Assembly (NCBI RefSeq): GCF_014334015.1
Contig: NZ_CP060488.1
Coordinates: forward strand, 2,190,501 to 2,254,500
DNA length: 64,000 nt
DNA from: Bacteroides sp. M10
GTDB taxonomy: Bacteria; Bacteroidota; Bacteroidia; Bacteroidales; Bacteroidaceae
Direction: 5' to 3'
The notes under the pieces are model-generated. The model made no database searches and was not told the origin of the DNA. It was given only the letters and a program-made list of their open reading frames with translations. Position 1 is the first letter of the stretch. Each line of letters begins with the position of its first letter. The translations under genes were made by a program, and so were the position numbers. Below, one piece after another: positions 27,752 through 34,820 of the stretch.

Positions 27752-28783
27752 ATGAGAAGAGATTGCGTATTAGCATTATTTTTTACTTTCATCTTAGTAG
27801 GGTGTGTTTCTGAACAGATAGAAATATTGCAGAATAGAACTTTTGCTGAAGTACAGCAAATTGCAGTGAAAAAGAAACAAAATTTTTGTATAGTATTGTT
27901 GGATACAACAGATTTGACATCTAAAATATATATGGAGCGTCTAAACCATGAGTCTTTAGAAGCTGTGTTTAATATAATAGACATGAATTTACACCAAAAT
28001 GAATGGTATGCTCAATGGTTATATTCAAACTCTACACCTGTAACATGTATATTTACTCCTGTGGGTGAGTTGATTGATGTCATTCCAGGCGCATCTCGAA
28101 AATGTTTTTATTGTATGGAGCAAGTCATTAAGGACAGCAAAATGTGCATGGATTTAAACTATTATAATAGTTTTTCATTAGAAAAAGAAACACTAATACC
28201 GCTATTAAATGATGTATTTCAATGTAATCGTGAACTCCAACAAGGGAATGATATTTCTGAACAGATTGATGTTTTGTCAAATGTAATCAGTTATCCTTAT
28301 GTGCTTTATTTGAAAATGGAGAACTTGGCGAAACATGATAAACTTGAGTTGGCTCAATTGGTTGCAACACAGTTATTGGGGCTTGATTTGGAAGATGTTT
28401 GGAAACAAGAAATTTGTCCGGATCTTTTGATTGCTGCTAAAAAAATGCTTGATTCGGATTATGATGTAAGGTTAGAACCTCAATTAGAGTGTGATAAAGT
28501 AATAGAATTAGATAACTGTGAAATAGGGAAGCCTAAATTGTTTGAGATTAAAGTAATGAATTCAGGTGTTACTTCTCTTGAAATTCAAGAGATACAACTA
28601 AGTTGCTCCTGTGTAGCACTTATTGGTGATGAGCATTATACTATTCTTCCTGGAGAAAGTCAGCATGTTAAATTTCAATTCACAATAGATAAGAATGAAG
28701 AAGTTGAACGGGAGATTTTGCTAAAGTCCAATGGCATTTACTCTGTGCATAGAGTAAAAATAGTAGCAAAACCTTCTTGTTGA
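27752..28783 (+). CDS. DUF1573 lipoprotein with redox-dead thioredoxin-like domain
   Basis: About 343 residues with lipobox FILVGCVSE. The first part has a thioredoxin-like fold (NFCIVLLDTTDLTSK, cis-Pro segment STPVTCIFTPVGELI), but the CxxC is replaced by TTDLTSK, so redox activity is unlikely. The C-terminal 100 residues are DUF1573 (CEIGKPKLFEIKVMNSG, LSCSCVAL, ILPGESQHVKF), an immunoglobulin-like fold common in secreted Bacteroides proteins. Two ATGs upstream (27701, 27746) are less likely because the signal starts at MRRDCVLALFF. Confidence 0.7.
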   Translation: MRRDCVLALFFTFILVGCVSEQIEILQNRTFAEVQQIAVKKKQNFCIVLLDTTDLTSKIYMERLNHESLEAVFNIIDMNLHQNEWYAQWLYSNSTPVTCIFTPVGELIDVIPGASRKCFYCMEQVIKDSKMCMDLNYYNSFSLEKETLIPLLNDVFQCNRELQQGNDISEQIDVLSNVISYPYVLYLKMENLAKHDKLELAQLVATQLLGLDLEDVWKQEICPDLLIAAKKMLDSDYDVRLEPQLECDKVIELDNCEIGKPKLFEIKVMNSGVTSLEIQEIQLSCSCVALIGDEHYTILPGESQHVKFQFTIDKNEEVEREILLKSNGIYSVHRVKIVAKPSC

Positions 28784-28850
28784 AAAAATGTGATGGTATT
28801 TTAGATGTTAAATGTGAACATGATAATATTAAACAATTATTTTTATTAAA

Positions 28851-29399
28851 ATGAAAAGAATAACATTTTTTTTGAATGCGAGTATGGGTATTGTAATGCT
28901 TTTACTTGCTGGTTGTTGTACATCTATTGAAGATGATTTTCGTTTAGATGTAGAAAAGGAACTCTCTATAAGAGAACGTGGGCTTAATTTGAAGGCTCCA
29001 AATGGAATGTATATTGCTGAGAATGTAGCTCTTTTGAAAAAAAAGTTAGCACCAATTGTTGAATATAGCAACTGGGAGAGTAAAGACTTTGAGATTGTGA
29101 GTATTCAATATGATTCGTTGGAGGTTGGTATTTGCGCTGAAATTGAATATGTAACAGAAGATGGAAGATCGAGCAATATAATTTTTGAGAGAAAGATGCA
29201 TAATCTTCATCCCCAAATTAAAACAAGAACAGAAGGAGGAGGAACTGATGAAAGCGAAGATGCAACTTACTCATGTAGAAACTTAAATCGTAAATGTAAA
29301 AGTTGTAGAACTGTTCGCGATCGAAAAAATAAACAGACTCGTTGTGCTTGTGATGATGGACTTGTTGAGGGCTGTGCTTTGTATGAATATAGTATTTAA
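28851..29399 (+). CDS. Small lipoprotein, APNG family copy 2, Cys-rich tail
   Basis: A 182-residue lipoprotein (LLLAGCCTSI). Residues 45-105 repeat the LNLKAPNGMYIAEN, LLKKKLAP, FEIVSIQYDSLEVG and YVTEDGRSSNI pattern. After a TRTEGGG linker the last 50 residues carry seven cysteines (YSCRNLNRKCKSC, RCACDDGLVEGC). The tail looks like a disulfide-rich unit; neighbouring redoxins could form those bonds. It starts 67 nt after the DUF1573 gene and 13 nt before copy 3. Confidence 0.65.
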   Translation: MKRITFFLNASMGIVMLLLAGCCTSIEDDFRLDVEKELSIRERGLNLKAPNGMYIAENVALLKKKLAPIVEYSNWESKDFEIVSIQYDSLEVGICAEIEYVTEDGRSSNIIFERKMHNLHPQIKTRTEGGGTDESEDATYSCRNLNRKCKSCRTVRDRKNKQTRCACDDGLVEGCALYEYSI

Positions 29400-29412
29400 A
29401 TTTTGAAGAATC

Positions 29413-29922
29413 ATGAAGACGAATTTTTTAGTAATAATGGCTATTTTAGTAATAGCTTTTGGAAGTTGTGAATCTGATGAGTTTATTGAGAAAGAAAGAA
29501 CGTCAATAAATTTGGTGGCTCCGAATGGGCAGAAAATAGCTACAACTATCGAAGAATTAACTACTTTGGTAGCTGAAACTGTAGAAAAAAAGTATGGTGA
29601 AAGCAAAGATGTTGAGATTGACAAAGTGGTTTATCACGATGCAGAAATAGGATTTATTGCAGAAATCAAATATGTGACATACGATGGACACTCAAGTAAC
29701 TTGATAATGAGCAATGCGGCATTAGGTAGTAGTGTTAAGATGAAACGAATTAAAACACGAGGTGAAGGGGGAGGTGTGGACAAAGTGGTAGTGTATTACT
29801 GTGAAAATGGGGATAGCAAGAAGTGTCCTGATTGTGAAATTGCAAAAACTTCGAACGGAATCAGTTGTTTTTGTTCAAAAGGTGATAGGAGTGTTTGCGA
29901 GCTTAAAGAAAAAGAACAGTAA
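29413..29922 (+). CDS. Small lipoprotein, APNG family copy 3, Cys-rich tail
   Basis: A 169-residue lipoprotein (LVIAFGSCESDEF). It has the same body (INLVAPNGQKIATT, VVYHDAEIGFIAEI, YVTYDGHSSNLI), a TRGEGGG linker and six cysteines in the tail (YYCENGDSKKCPDC, CFCSKGDRSVC). It is probably co-transcribed with copy 2. The function is not known; a structural or cargo role is possible. Confidence 0.65.
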   Translation: MKTNFLVIMAILVIAFGSCESDEFIEKERTSINLVAPNGQKIATTIEELTTLVAETVEKKYGESKDVEIDKVVYHDAEIGFIAEIKYVTYDGHSSNLIMSNAALGSSVKMKRIKTRGEGGGVDKVVVYYCENGDSKKCPDCEIAKTSNGISCFCSKGDRSVCELKEKEQ

Positions 29923-29929
29923 ATATGCT

Positions 29930-30077
29930 TAGAATGTTAGGGCAATAAACGGCGATGGCAGATTCACTAGTATATCAAAAATATGCCGATAATAATATTA
30001 TTGTTGTTGCGGAAGCATACACGTAGAAGGCAGGAGTGGATATTTTGTATGAGGGAGGAAAGCAGGTGCGGAAATGA
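29930..30077 (+). pseudogene. Remnant of transglutaminase gene 3' end
   Basis: This stretch aligns with the end of the gene at 25189: GTTAGGGCAATAAACGGCGATG against GTTAGGACAGCAAACGGCGATG, and near the end GAGGGAGGAAAGCAGGTGCGG against GAGGATAGAAAGCAGGTGTGG. Reading it in the old frame gives MLGQ-stop-TAMADSLVYQ and later GGKQVRK-stop, with internal stops. It shows that a second transglutaminase gene once stood here. Confidence 0.75.
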
Positions 30078-30126
30078 GGAGTTTTTATGATTGGATGTAA
30101 TATATTTAACAATTTAATATTTGATA

Positions 30127-30519
30127 ATGAGTATAAAGAGGATTTGTACAGGAGTGGCATTGGCATGTGTATTATTTATGTCAAGTTGTGGTTCTTCTGC
30201 TAAATTAGCAAAGAATCATGATGAAATGAAGAGTGATCCAAGAATATGGGATTATCTTAACGTCAGTGAGAGAGAACATGCATTGGTTGATTCTATTGTA
30301 GCCTTGGATGAATATGCTGTATTTCTTGATTCATACAAAAAGTATCGGGCAAAAAAGAATACTATGCGTGAGGGCGAAGATGTAGAACAAGCGAAAGAGT
30401 TTGCAGAATATGCGGCAGCGTGTTCTAAAATATTCAGGATTATTGATAAGTTGAAATTAAGTAAAGATGCGTCTATCGCTGTGTTTGAGAATGTGTATAG
30501 AGTTGCTAATAATAAATAA
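30127..30519 (+). CDS. Lipoprotein of unknown function, prematurely ended
   Basis: A 130-residue predicted lipoprotein (CVLFMSSCGSSAKL) rich in helices. It ends at a TAA, but the same frame continues for 50 codons (see next entry), so it may be a truncated version of a longer gene. I recognise no family; the continued C-terminus resembles the lipoprotein at 24204. Confidence 0.55.
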   Translation: MSIKRICTGVALACVLFMSSCGSSAKLAKNHDEMKSDPRIWDYLNVSEREHALVDSIVALDEYAVFLDSYKKYRAKKNTMREGEDVEQAKEFAEYAAACSKIFRIIDKLKLSKDASIAVFENVYRVANNK

Positions 30520-30672
30520 ATTGAATCGGAAGCTACTAGAGCTACGGGAGAGTGTTTAGATATAGAAGATGAATTTAAACGTATGCAATGTATAGGAGAT
30601 GTGATGGTTGCTTGTAATAAAAAGAAAGCTCGGGCTGCTGAAGTGTATGAGGATTGTATAAAAGGTAAATGA
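30520..30672 (+). pseudogene. In-frame tail beyond the TAA stop
   Basis: After the TAA at 30517-30519 the frame stays open through TRATGECLDIEDEFKRMQC and ends in VYEDCIKGK-stop at 30672. Regular cysteine spacing and the YExCI ending, shared with the protein ending at 24204, suggest former coding sequence cut by one nonsense mutation. Confidence 0.5.
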
Positions 30673-30742
30673 TTTGATAAAATCGTAATGCGCCCAAATT
30701 GATAACTAGTAATCAATAGGGGGAAATTGGTTTGTTGTTGAC

Positions 30743-30776
30743 GTTTGTAAGAGTATCAAATAATACTCTTACAAAC
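30743..30776. terminator. Strong hairpin after the broken lipoprotein gene
   Basis: A perfect 14-bp stem, GTTTGTAAGAGTAT (30743-30756) and ATACTCTTACAAAC (30763-30776), 6-nt loop. No T-tract. It probably ends the 25.2-30.7 kb transcript. Confidence 0.6.
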
Positions 30777-30910
30777 ACAATGTGTTGATTAGATCTTTTT
30801 ATATTTAGAATTAAAGTGTTGTGAACAAGAATAATGGTTATTTGCAAATAGAGATTCCTATACAGGAGTGAATGAAACAAGTGAAGCAATAAAATGTGAA
30901 TAAGGAGAAT

Positions 30911-31567
30911 ATGAAAAGAAGTATTTTTTTATTCCTTCTGGGAATAATATTGTTTGTTTGCCAGACAAAAGCATCTACAATAAACGATGTGTCTGCTATA
31001 GAGACAGAAATGATTAGCTTTTTCCATTCTACATTGCAGCGTAACTACGGTAGTTCTGACGGAAAAGCAGTAAAGTTGATGATGGATGCTCTTCTACATT
31101 ATAAATTTCATTATATTATTGATGTGGATAAAGAGGCATTGAAAGTTATTAATGACAAACTTTATCCGGATTTGTTCGGTAGCTATTTTGTAGAGACTAA
31201 AGAGCCTCCTATAGATTCACTTCATACGAATTGGAAACGGTACGATCCTTATCATATCATTTGCGGCTATAAGTTCAAAAAACAACAGAATGGAGAAACT
31301 TATTACCAGAAGGAACTGTCACAGGCTACATCTCCTTTATTTAAGGAAATATGTAATGCGTATGAAGCAACCGGCAGTTTACCTTTTACTGTCGCTTGGG
31401 GAAAGATCCGATCCAACGAACATCAATGTTTAGATGCTTTTGAAACGGATAGGGATGTTCAGATGTTTTTCACTTTCTTCTTTTGGCGTTATTTATGTTA
31501 TTGCGTGAATATTGATTTTATGACAGGAAAGGATAAAACGGAATTGTATATCGAATCTGTACCTTGA
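30911..31567 (+). CDS. Secreted protein of unknown function
   Basis: 218 residues with a signal peptide (SIFLFLLGIILFVCQTKAS) and no recognised domain. An AAGGAG precedes the ATG; a GTG 15 bases upstream is in frame. The body has mixed charge and aromatic residues (HTNWKRYDPYHIICGYKF). It opens a new group of genes after the hairpin. Confidence 0.6.
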   Translation: MKRSIFLFLLGIILFVCQTKASTINDVSAIETEMISFFHSTLQRNYGSSDGKAVKLMMDALLHYKFHYIIDVDKEALKVINDKLYPDLFGSYFVETKEPPIDSLHTNWKRYDPYHIICGYKFKKQQNGETYYQKELSQATSPLFKEICNAYEATGSLPFTVAWGKIRSNEHQCLDAFETDRDVQMFFTFFFWRYLCYCVNIDFMTGKDKTELYIESVP

Positions 31568-31618
31568 TGAATGGAGAAACACTGAAATCTTGAATAAGTA
31601 ACTAAAACAATATAGGTT

Positions 31619-31891
31619 ATGATCCGGGAAGATAAAACGCCAACTAAAAAGATATTGTCGACCAAGAATAACATTTATATAGGACTATGTATTTTCTATA
31701 TATTGTTATCAATGATAAACAGGAAATATCCAATAGGAGATGTAACGCTGAATATCGTTTATCTTTCAACATGGTTTTTTCTTTTATTGTGGGAAGTTGT
31801 AGATGTACTTATAAATAAAAAGAAAGATTTTGGTTGCATAGTTATAATTTCAATTGTGCTGGTTACGTCCATCGCAAATATGTTGAGGTAG
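31619..31891 (+). CDS. Small membrane protein, unknown
   Basis: A 90-residue protein with a charged N-terminus and three hydrophobic segments (YIGLCIFYILLSMI, IVYLSTWFFLLLWEVVDVLI, IVIISIVLVTSIANML). It is similar in size and layout to the one at 34383, and both are next to a Wzy-TPR gene. Confidence 0.5.
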   Translation: MIREDKTPTKKILSTKNNIYIGLCIFYILLSMINRKYPIGDVTLNIVYLSTWFFLLLWEVVDVLINKKKDFGCIVIISIVLVTSIANMLR

Positions 31892-31935
31892 ATAGAGAAG
31901 AGATAACAAAAAGTATAAATTTAATGTATGCAGAA

Positions 31936-32766
31936 ATGAAATATACACGGACATTATTAATTATTGTATTTGCCTCTGTTGCCCAGCTATTTTACGGGCA
32001 AGAAAGATACACAATCAGCGGTGAGTTTCCAGATCGTTCTTTGGATGGTGAGTATGTGTTTCTATATGAATGGTCGGCTCTTGTTGAAGAACCTGAACGT
32101 ATGAGGCAAGCATTCAAAGATACCATATTGGTAGTTGGTAATACATTCCATTACGAAGGAACGCTCAACCGGAAACCTTTTTTGGTTTCTCTCTCTTGCA
32201 GTAAAGGTAGACAGTTTCGTTATAATACCTCTTTCGTTATAGAACCGGGGGATATTCAACTTCGCATTGTTGATTGGGGAAGTGAGGGGAATGTTTCCGG
32301 TGCTCCTATTAATAATGATTATAATGCGTACATTATCGAATGTAAAAAGCAAGTAGACAAGATGCTCTATTTGATGAGAACCAGGCGGGAAGAGGAAGCG
32401 ATGAAAAGTGATGCACGTCTAAATGCGTTGTTTCGAGATGCGTATATACGTTCCACAGAAGGTCGTTTGCTTTTTGGAGAAAAATATGCCCAATATCCCG
32501 ATGTTATTCGATCTTGGTTGGCTATGTATATAGACCCTATTAATCAAACTGCGGGAGATGAGGCTATTTTATCGCGATTCTTGTATGTTGTCGATTTAAT
32601 GCCTGAGGCAGAACGCGATATTCTTTTAGCTTGGCGGGAGTATAGAACCGAGTTGCAAGAACATATGGTAAAGGCCAGGGCCTTGAGAGACAGTCTGGAT
32701 GCTAAAAGGCCTCGTTTTATTGAGGTTGTTCCTAATCATTCATTATCAACTACGGAAAATGAATAG
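31936..32766 (+). CDS. Secreted DUF4369 protein without thioredoxin domain
   Basis: About 276 residues, signal peptide ending AQLFYGQ. The N-terminal DUF4369 domain (YTISGEFPDRSLDGEYVFLY, NTFHYEGTLNRKPF, FVIEPGDIQL) usually precedes a TlpA thioredoxin domain, but here a helical region follows and no CxxC is present. The start at 31924 (MYAEMKY) is equally possible. It is 50 nt upstream of a Wzy-TPR gene. Confidence 0.65.
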   Translation: MKYTRTLLIIVFASVAQLFYGQERYTISGEFPDRSLDGEYVFLYEWSALVEEPERMRQAFKDTILVVGNTFHYEGTLNRKPFLVSLSCSKGRQFRYNTSFVIEPGDIQLRIVDWGSEGNVSGAPINNDYNAYIIECKKQVDKMLYLMRTRREEEAMKSDARLNALFRDAYIRSTEGRLLFGEKYAQYPDVIRSWLAMYIDPINQTAGDEAILSRFLYVVDLMPEAERDILLAWREYRTELQEHMVKARALRDSLDAKRPRFIEVVPNHSLSTTENE

Positions 32767-32817
32767 AATGTTGAAAGGTATTGGAGGATGAGAACTTAAT
32801 TTAATACTAAGATAAAA

Positions 32818-34386
32818 ATGATAAGACTCTTTCATATTTTGTTTGCCGCAGCATGTATAGGCAGTATGTTTGTATATTCCCACCAATTTACAGACGCATA
32901 TATTGTGCCCAAATGGTGCTGGGTTTTGTTTGTGCTGTTATGGATGCTGGTGTGTGCTGCATTTCTGGCATTGCAGCGTAAATCCATAGTGGCGGATATG
33001 GCGATATGGGGGAGTATCATTGTTTCCTGTTGTTGGTTGCAGGCTGTTTATGGAATATTGCAATACGTAGGTTTATTTCCTTCTCATGCAACCTTCCGTG
33101 TGACCGGTAGTTTTGATAATCCGGCAGGATTTGCCGCCTGCCTTTGTGCCGGATTGCCTTTTGTCGTTTTTCTGATCATACATAGAAATAAGTATATTCG
33201 ATATGCCGGATGGCTGGCAGGGGGAGTGATGGTGTTGGCGGTATTTTTATCTCATTCGCGATCTGGTATGGTAAGTGTCATTGCGGTATGTATCATGTTT
33301 TTGTGTGGAAGATTCGTTCATGGGAGATTGTGGAGATATTTACTATCGGTATCTATGATAGGATTGTTAATAATCGGCTTCTATTGGTTGAAAAAAGATT
33401 CGGCAGATGGTCGGTTGTTGATTTGGCGGTGTGGCTTGGAAATGGTGAAAGATGCTCCTTGGACGGGGCATGGCAGCGGAAGTTTCGAGGCTAAATATAT
33501 GGACTATCAGGCGGATTACTTCAAAGAATATGGTTCGCAAAATCGCTATGCAATGTTAGCGGATAATGTAAAGCAGCCTTTCAATGAATACTTGGGAATT
33601 CTGATTAATTTCGGTATTGTCGGATTGGCTTTGCTTTTGGGTATTGTGGGGGCACTTGTGTATTGTTATAGGCAAAATCCTACACAGGAAAAGAAAATAG
33701 CTCTTTATGCTTTGCTATCAATAGGCGTATTCTCTTTCTTTTCCTATCCGTTTACGTATCCTTTTACGTGGATGGTGACATTTCTTGCCGTTCTCATGTT
33801 GACTGCTGATTATTTGAAGCGGATAAAGATAGGTACATGGGGCAGGAATATAATATATTCCGCAGCGTTGATGGGCTTCTTTTGGGGACAGGTTAGGCTG
33901 GGCGCACGTACACAGTCGGAACGCAGTTGGCAGGAGGCTTCGGAGTTAGCTTTTTGCCGTTCGTATGATGAGGCGCTTCCGTACTATGTGAGTCTGAAAC
34001 ACCGATTCGAAGATAATCCTTATTTCCTGTATAATTATGCTGCTGTTTTCACGGAAGCCAAGGAATACGAGAAGGCTTTGAAGGTAGCGTTGGAGTGTCG
34101 CAAGTATTGGGCAGATTATGATCTTGAATTATTATTGGGTGATATTTATAGGGAAAAAAAGGATTATAAACAGGCTGAAGAATACTATATGAGTGCTTCG
34201 TATATGTGCCCTAGTCGTTTTTTGCCTCTTTATCAATTGTATGAACTGTATAAATGTATAGGTAATACAGAGAAGGCTTCGGAATTGGCAAAGATACTTC
34301 TGGAAAAGCCTGCAAAAGTAAATTCAATGTTAATCAAACGGATAAAATATCAACTCAAAAAGGAGTGTGAACCTTTAATATTATGA
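32818..34386 (+). CDS. Wzy/O-antigen-ligase-like membrane protein with TPRs, copy 1
   Basis: A 522-residue protein with about ten transmembrane segments (1-365) followed by a TPR-like C-terminal domain (370-515: NPYFLYNYAAVFTEAKEYEKA, YDLELLLGDIYREKKDYKQA). The Wzy_C/O-antigen ligase-type loop has SFDNPAGFAACL and LLIWRCGLEMVKDAPWTGHG. Family members join glycans to lipid or protein acceptors or polymerise them. Here the neighbours are lipoproteins and redoxins, not glycosyltransferases, so a protein O-ligase or glycan-ligase role is possible but unproven. It overlaps the next gene by 4 nt (ATGA). It is paralogous to the protein at 40490. Confidence 0.75.
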   Translation: MIRLFHILFAAACIGSMFVYSHQFTDAYIVPKWCWVLFVLLWMLVCAAFLALQRKSIVADMAIWGSIIVSCCWLQAVYGILQYVGLFPSHATFRVTGSFDNPAGFAACLCAGLPFVVFLIIHRNKYIRYAGWLAGGVMVLAVFLSHSRSGMVSVIAVCIMFLCGRFVHGRLWRYLLSVSMIGLLIIGFYWLKKDSADGRLLIWRCGLEMVKDAPWTGHGSGSFEAKYMDYQADYFKEYGSQNRYAMLADNVKQPFNEYLGILINFGIVGLALLLGIVGALVYCYRQNPTQEKKIALYALLSIGVFSFFSYPFTYPFTWMVTFLAVLMLTADYLKRIKIGTWGRNIIYSAALMGFFWGQVRLGARTQSERSWQEASELAFCRSYDEALPYYVSLKHRFEDNPYFLYNYAAVFTEAKEYEKALKVALECRKYWADYDLELLLGDIYREKKDYKQAEEYYMSASYMCPSRFLPLYQLYELYKCIGNTEKASELAKILLEKPAKVNSMLIKRIKYQLKKECEPLIL

Positions 34387-34610
34387 ATATAGTATGTAAT
34401 TATGCGGCATTCATAATGTTTTTCCTTAATGTATACCTTTATATTTGGAATCCTTTGGAGAAACATTATGATTTAATTAAAATAGTGTTTGATTGGGTTA
34501 TTGCTTTGTTTGTATTTAATTATTTGTTTCGGCATAGCAAAATAGAAAGGATAGGATATGTTATATCTATAATGCTTCTTGCCTTAGCTTATTTTGTGAT
34601 TCCAATATAG
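34383..34610 (+). CDS. Small membrane protein overlapping Wzy-TPR gene
   Basis: A 75-residue protein of two to three hydrophobic segments (YAAFIMFFLNVYLYIW, IVFDWVIALFVFNYLF, GYVISIMLLALAYFVI). The ATG overlaps the previous stop codon, so translation is coupled. A partner subunit of the Wzy-TPR protein is plausible. No family recognised. About 210 nt without a visible gene follow. Confidence 0.55.
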   Translation: MNIVCNYAAFIMFFLNVYLYIWNPLEKHYDLIKIVFDWVIALFVFNYLFRHSKIERIGYVISIMLLALAYFVIPI

Positions 34611-34820
34611 GATCTGTTTGTTTATAGTAGTTCTCCTTATGGCTCGTTTAAAGTGCTTTAGTTACTATATGTCGAGATATTTTCTATCAAGAATGAGAAC
34701 AATTGAGCAGATATGTATCTCTCTGTATCCATAGCAGTCGTTATTAACTGCAAAACTGTAAATTGAAAGTTAGTTAGGACTAAGTGCCTGACAATATATT
34801 ATTTGTAACAAAAAACAATT

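Noticed and set aside
28851..29922. Cys-rich lipoproteins as NVEALA peptides or bacteroidetocins.
   Set aside because: No NVEALA motif or double-glycine leader; they are lipoproteins of about 170 residues with a separate body domain.
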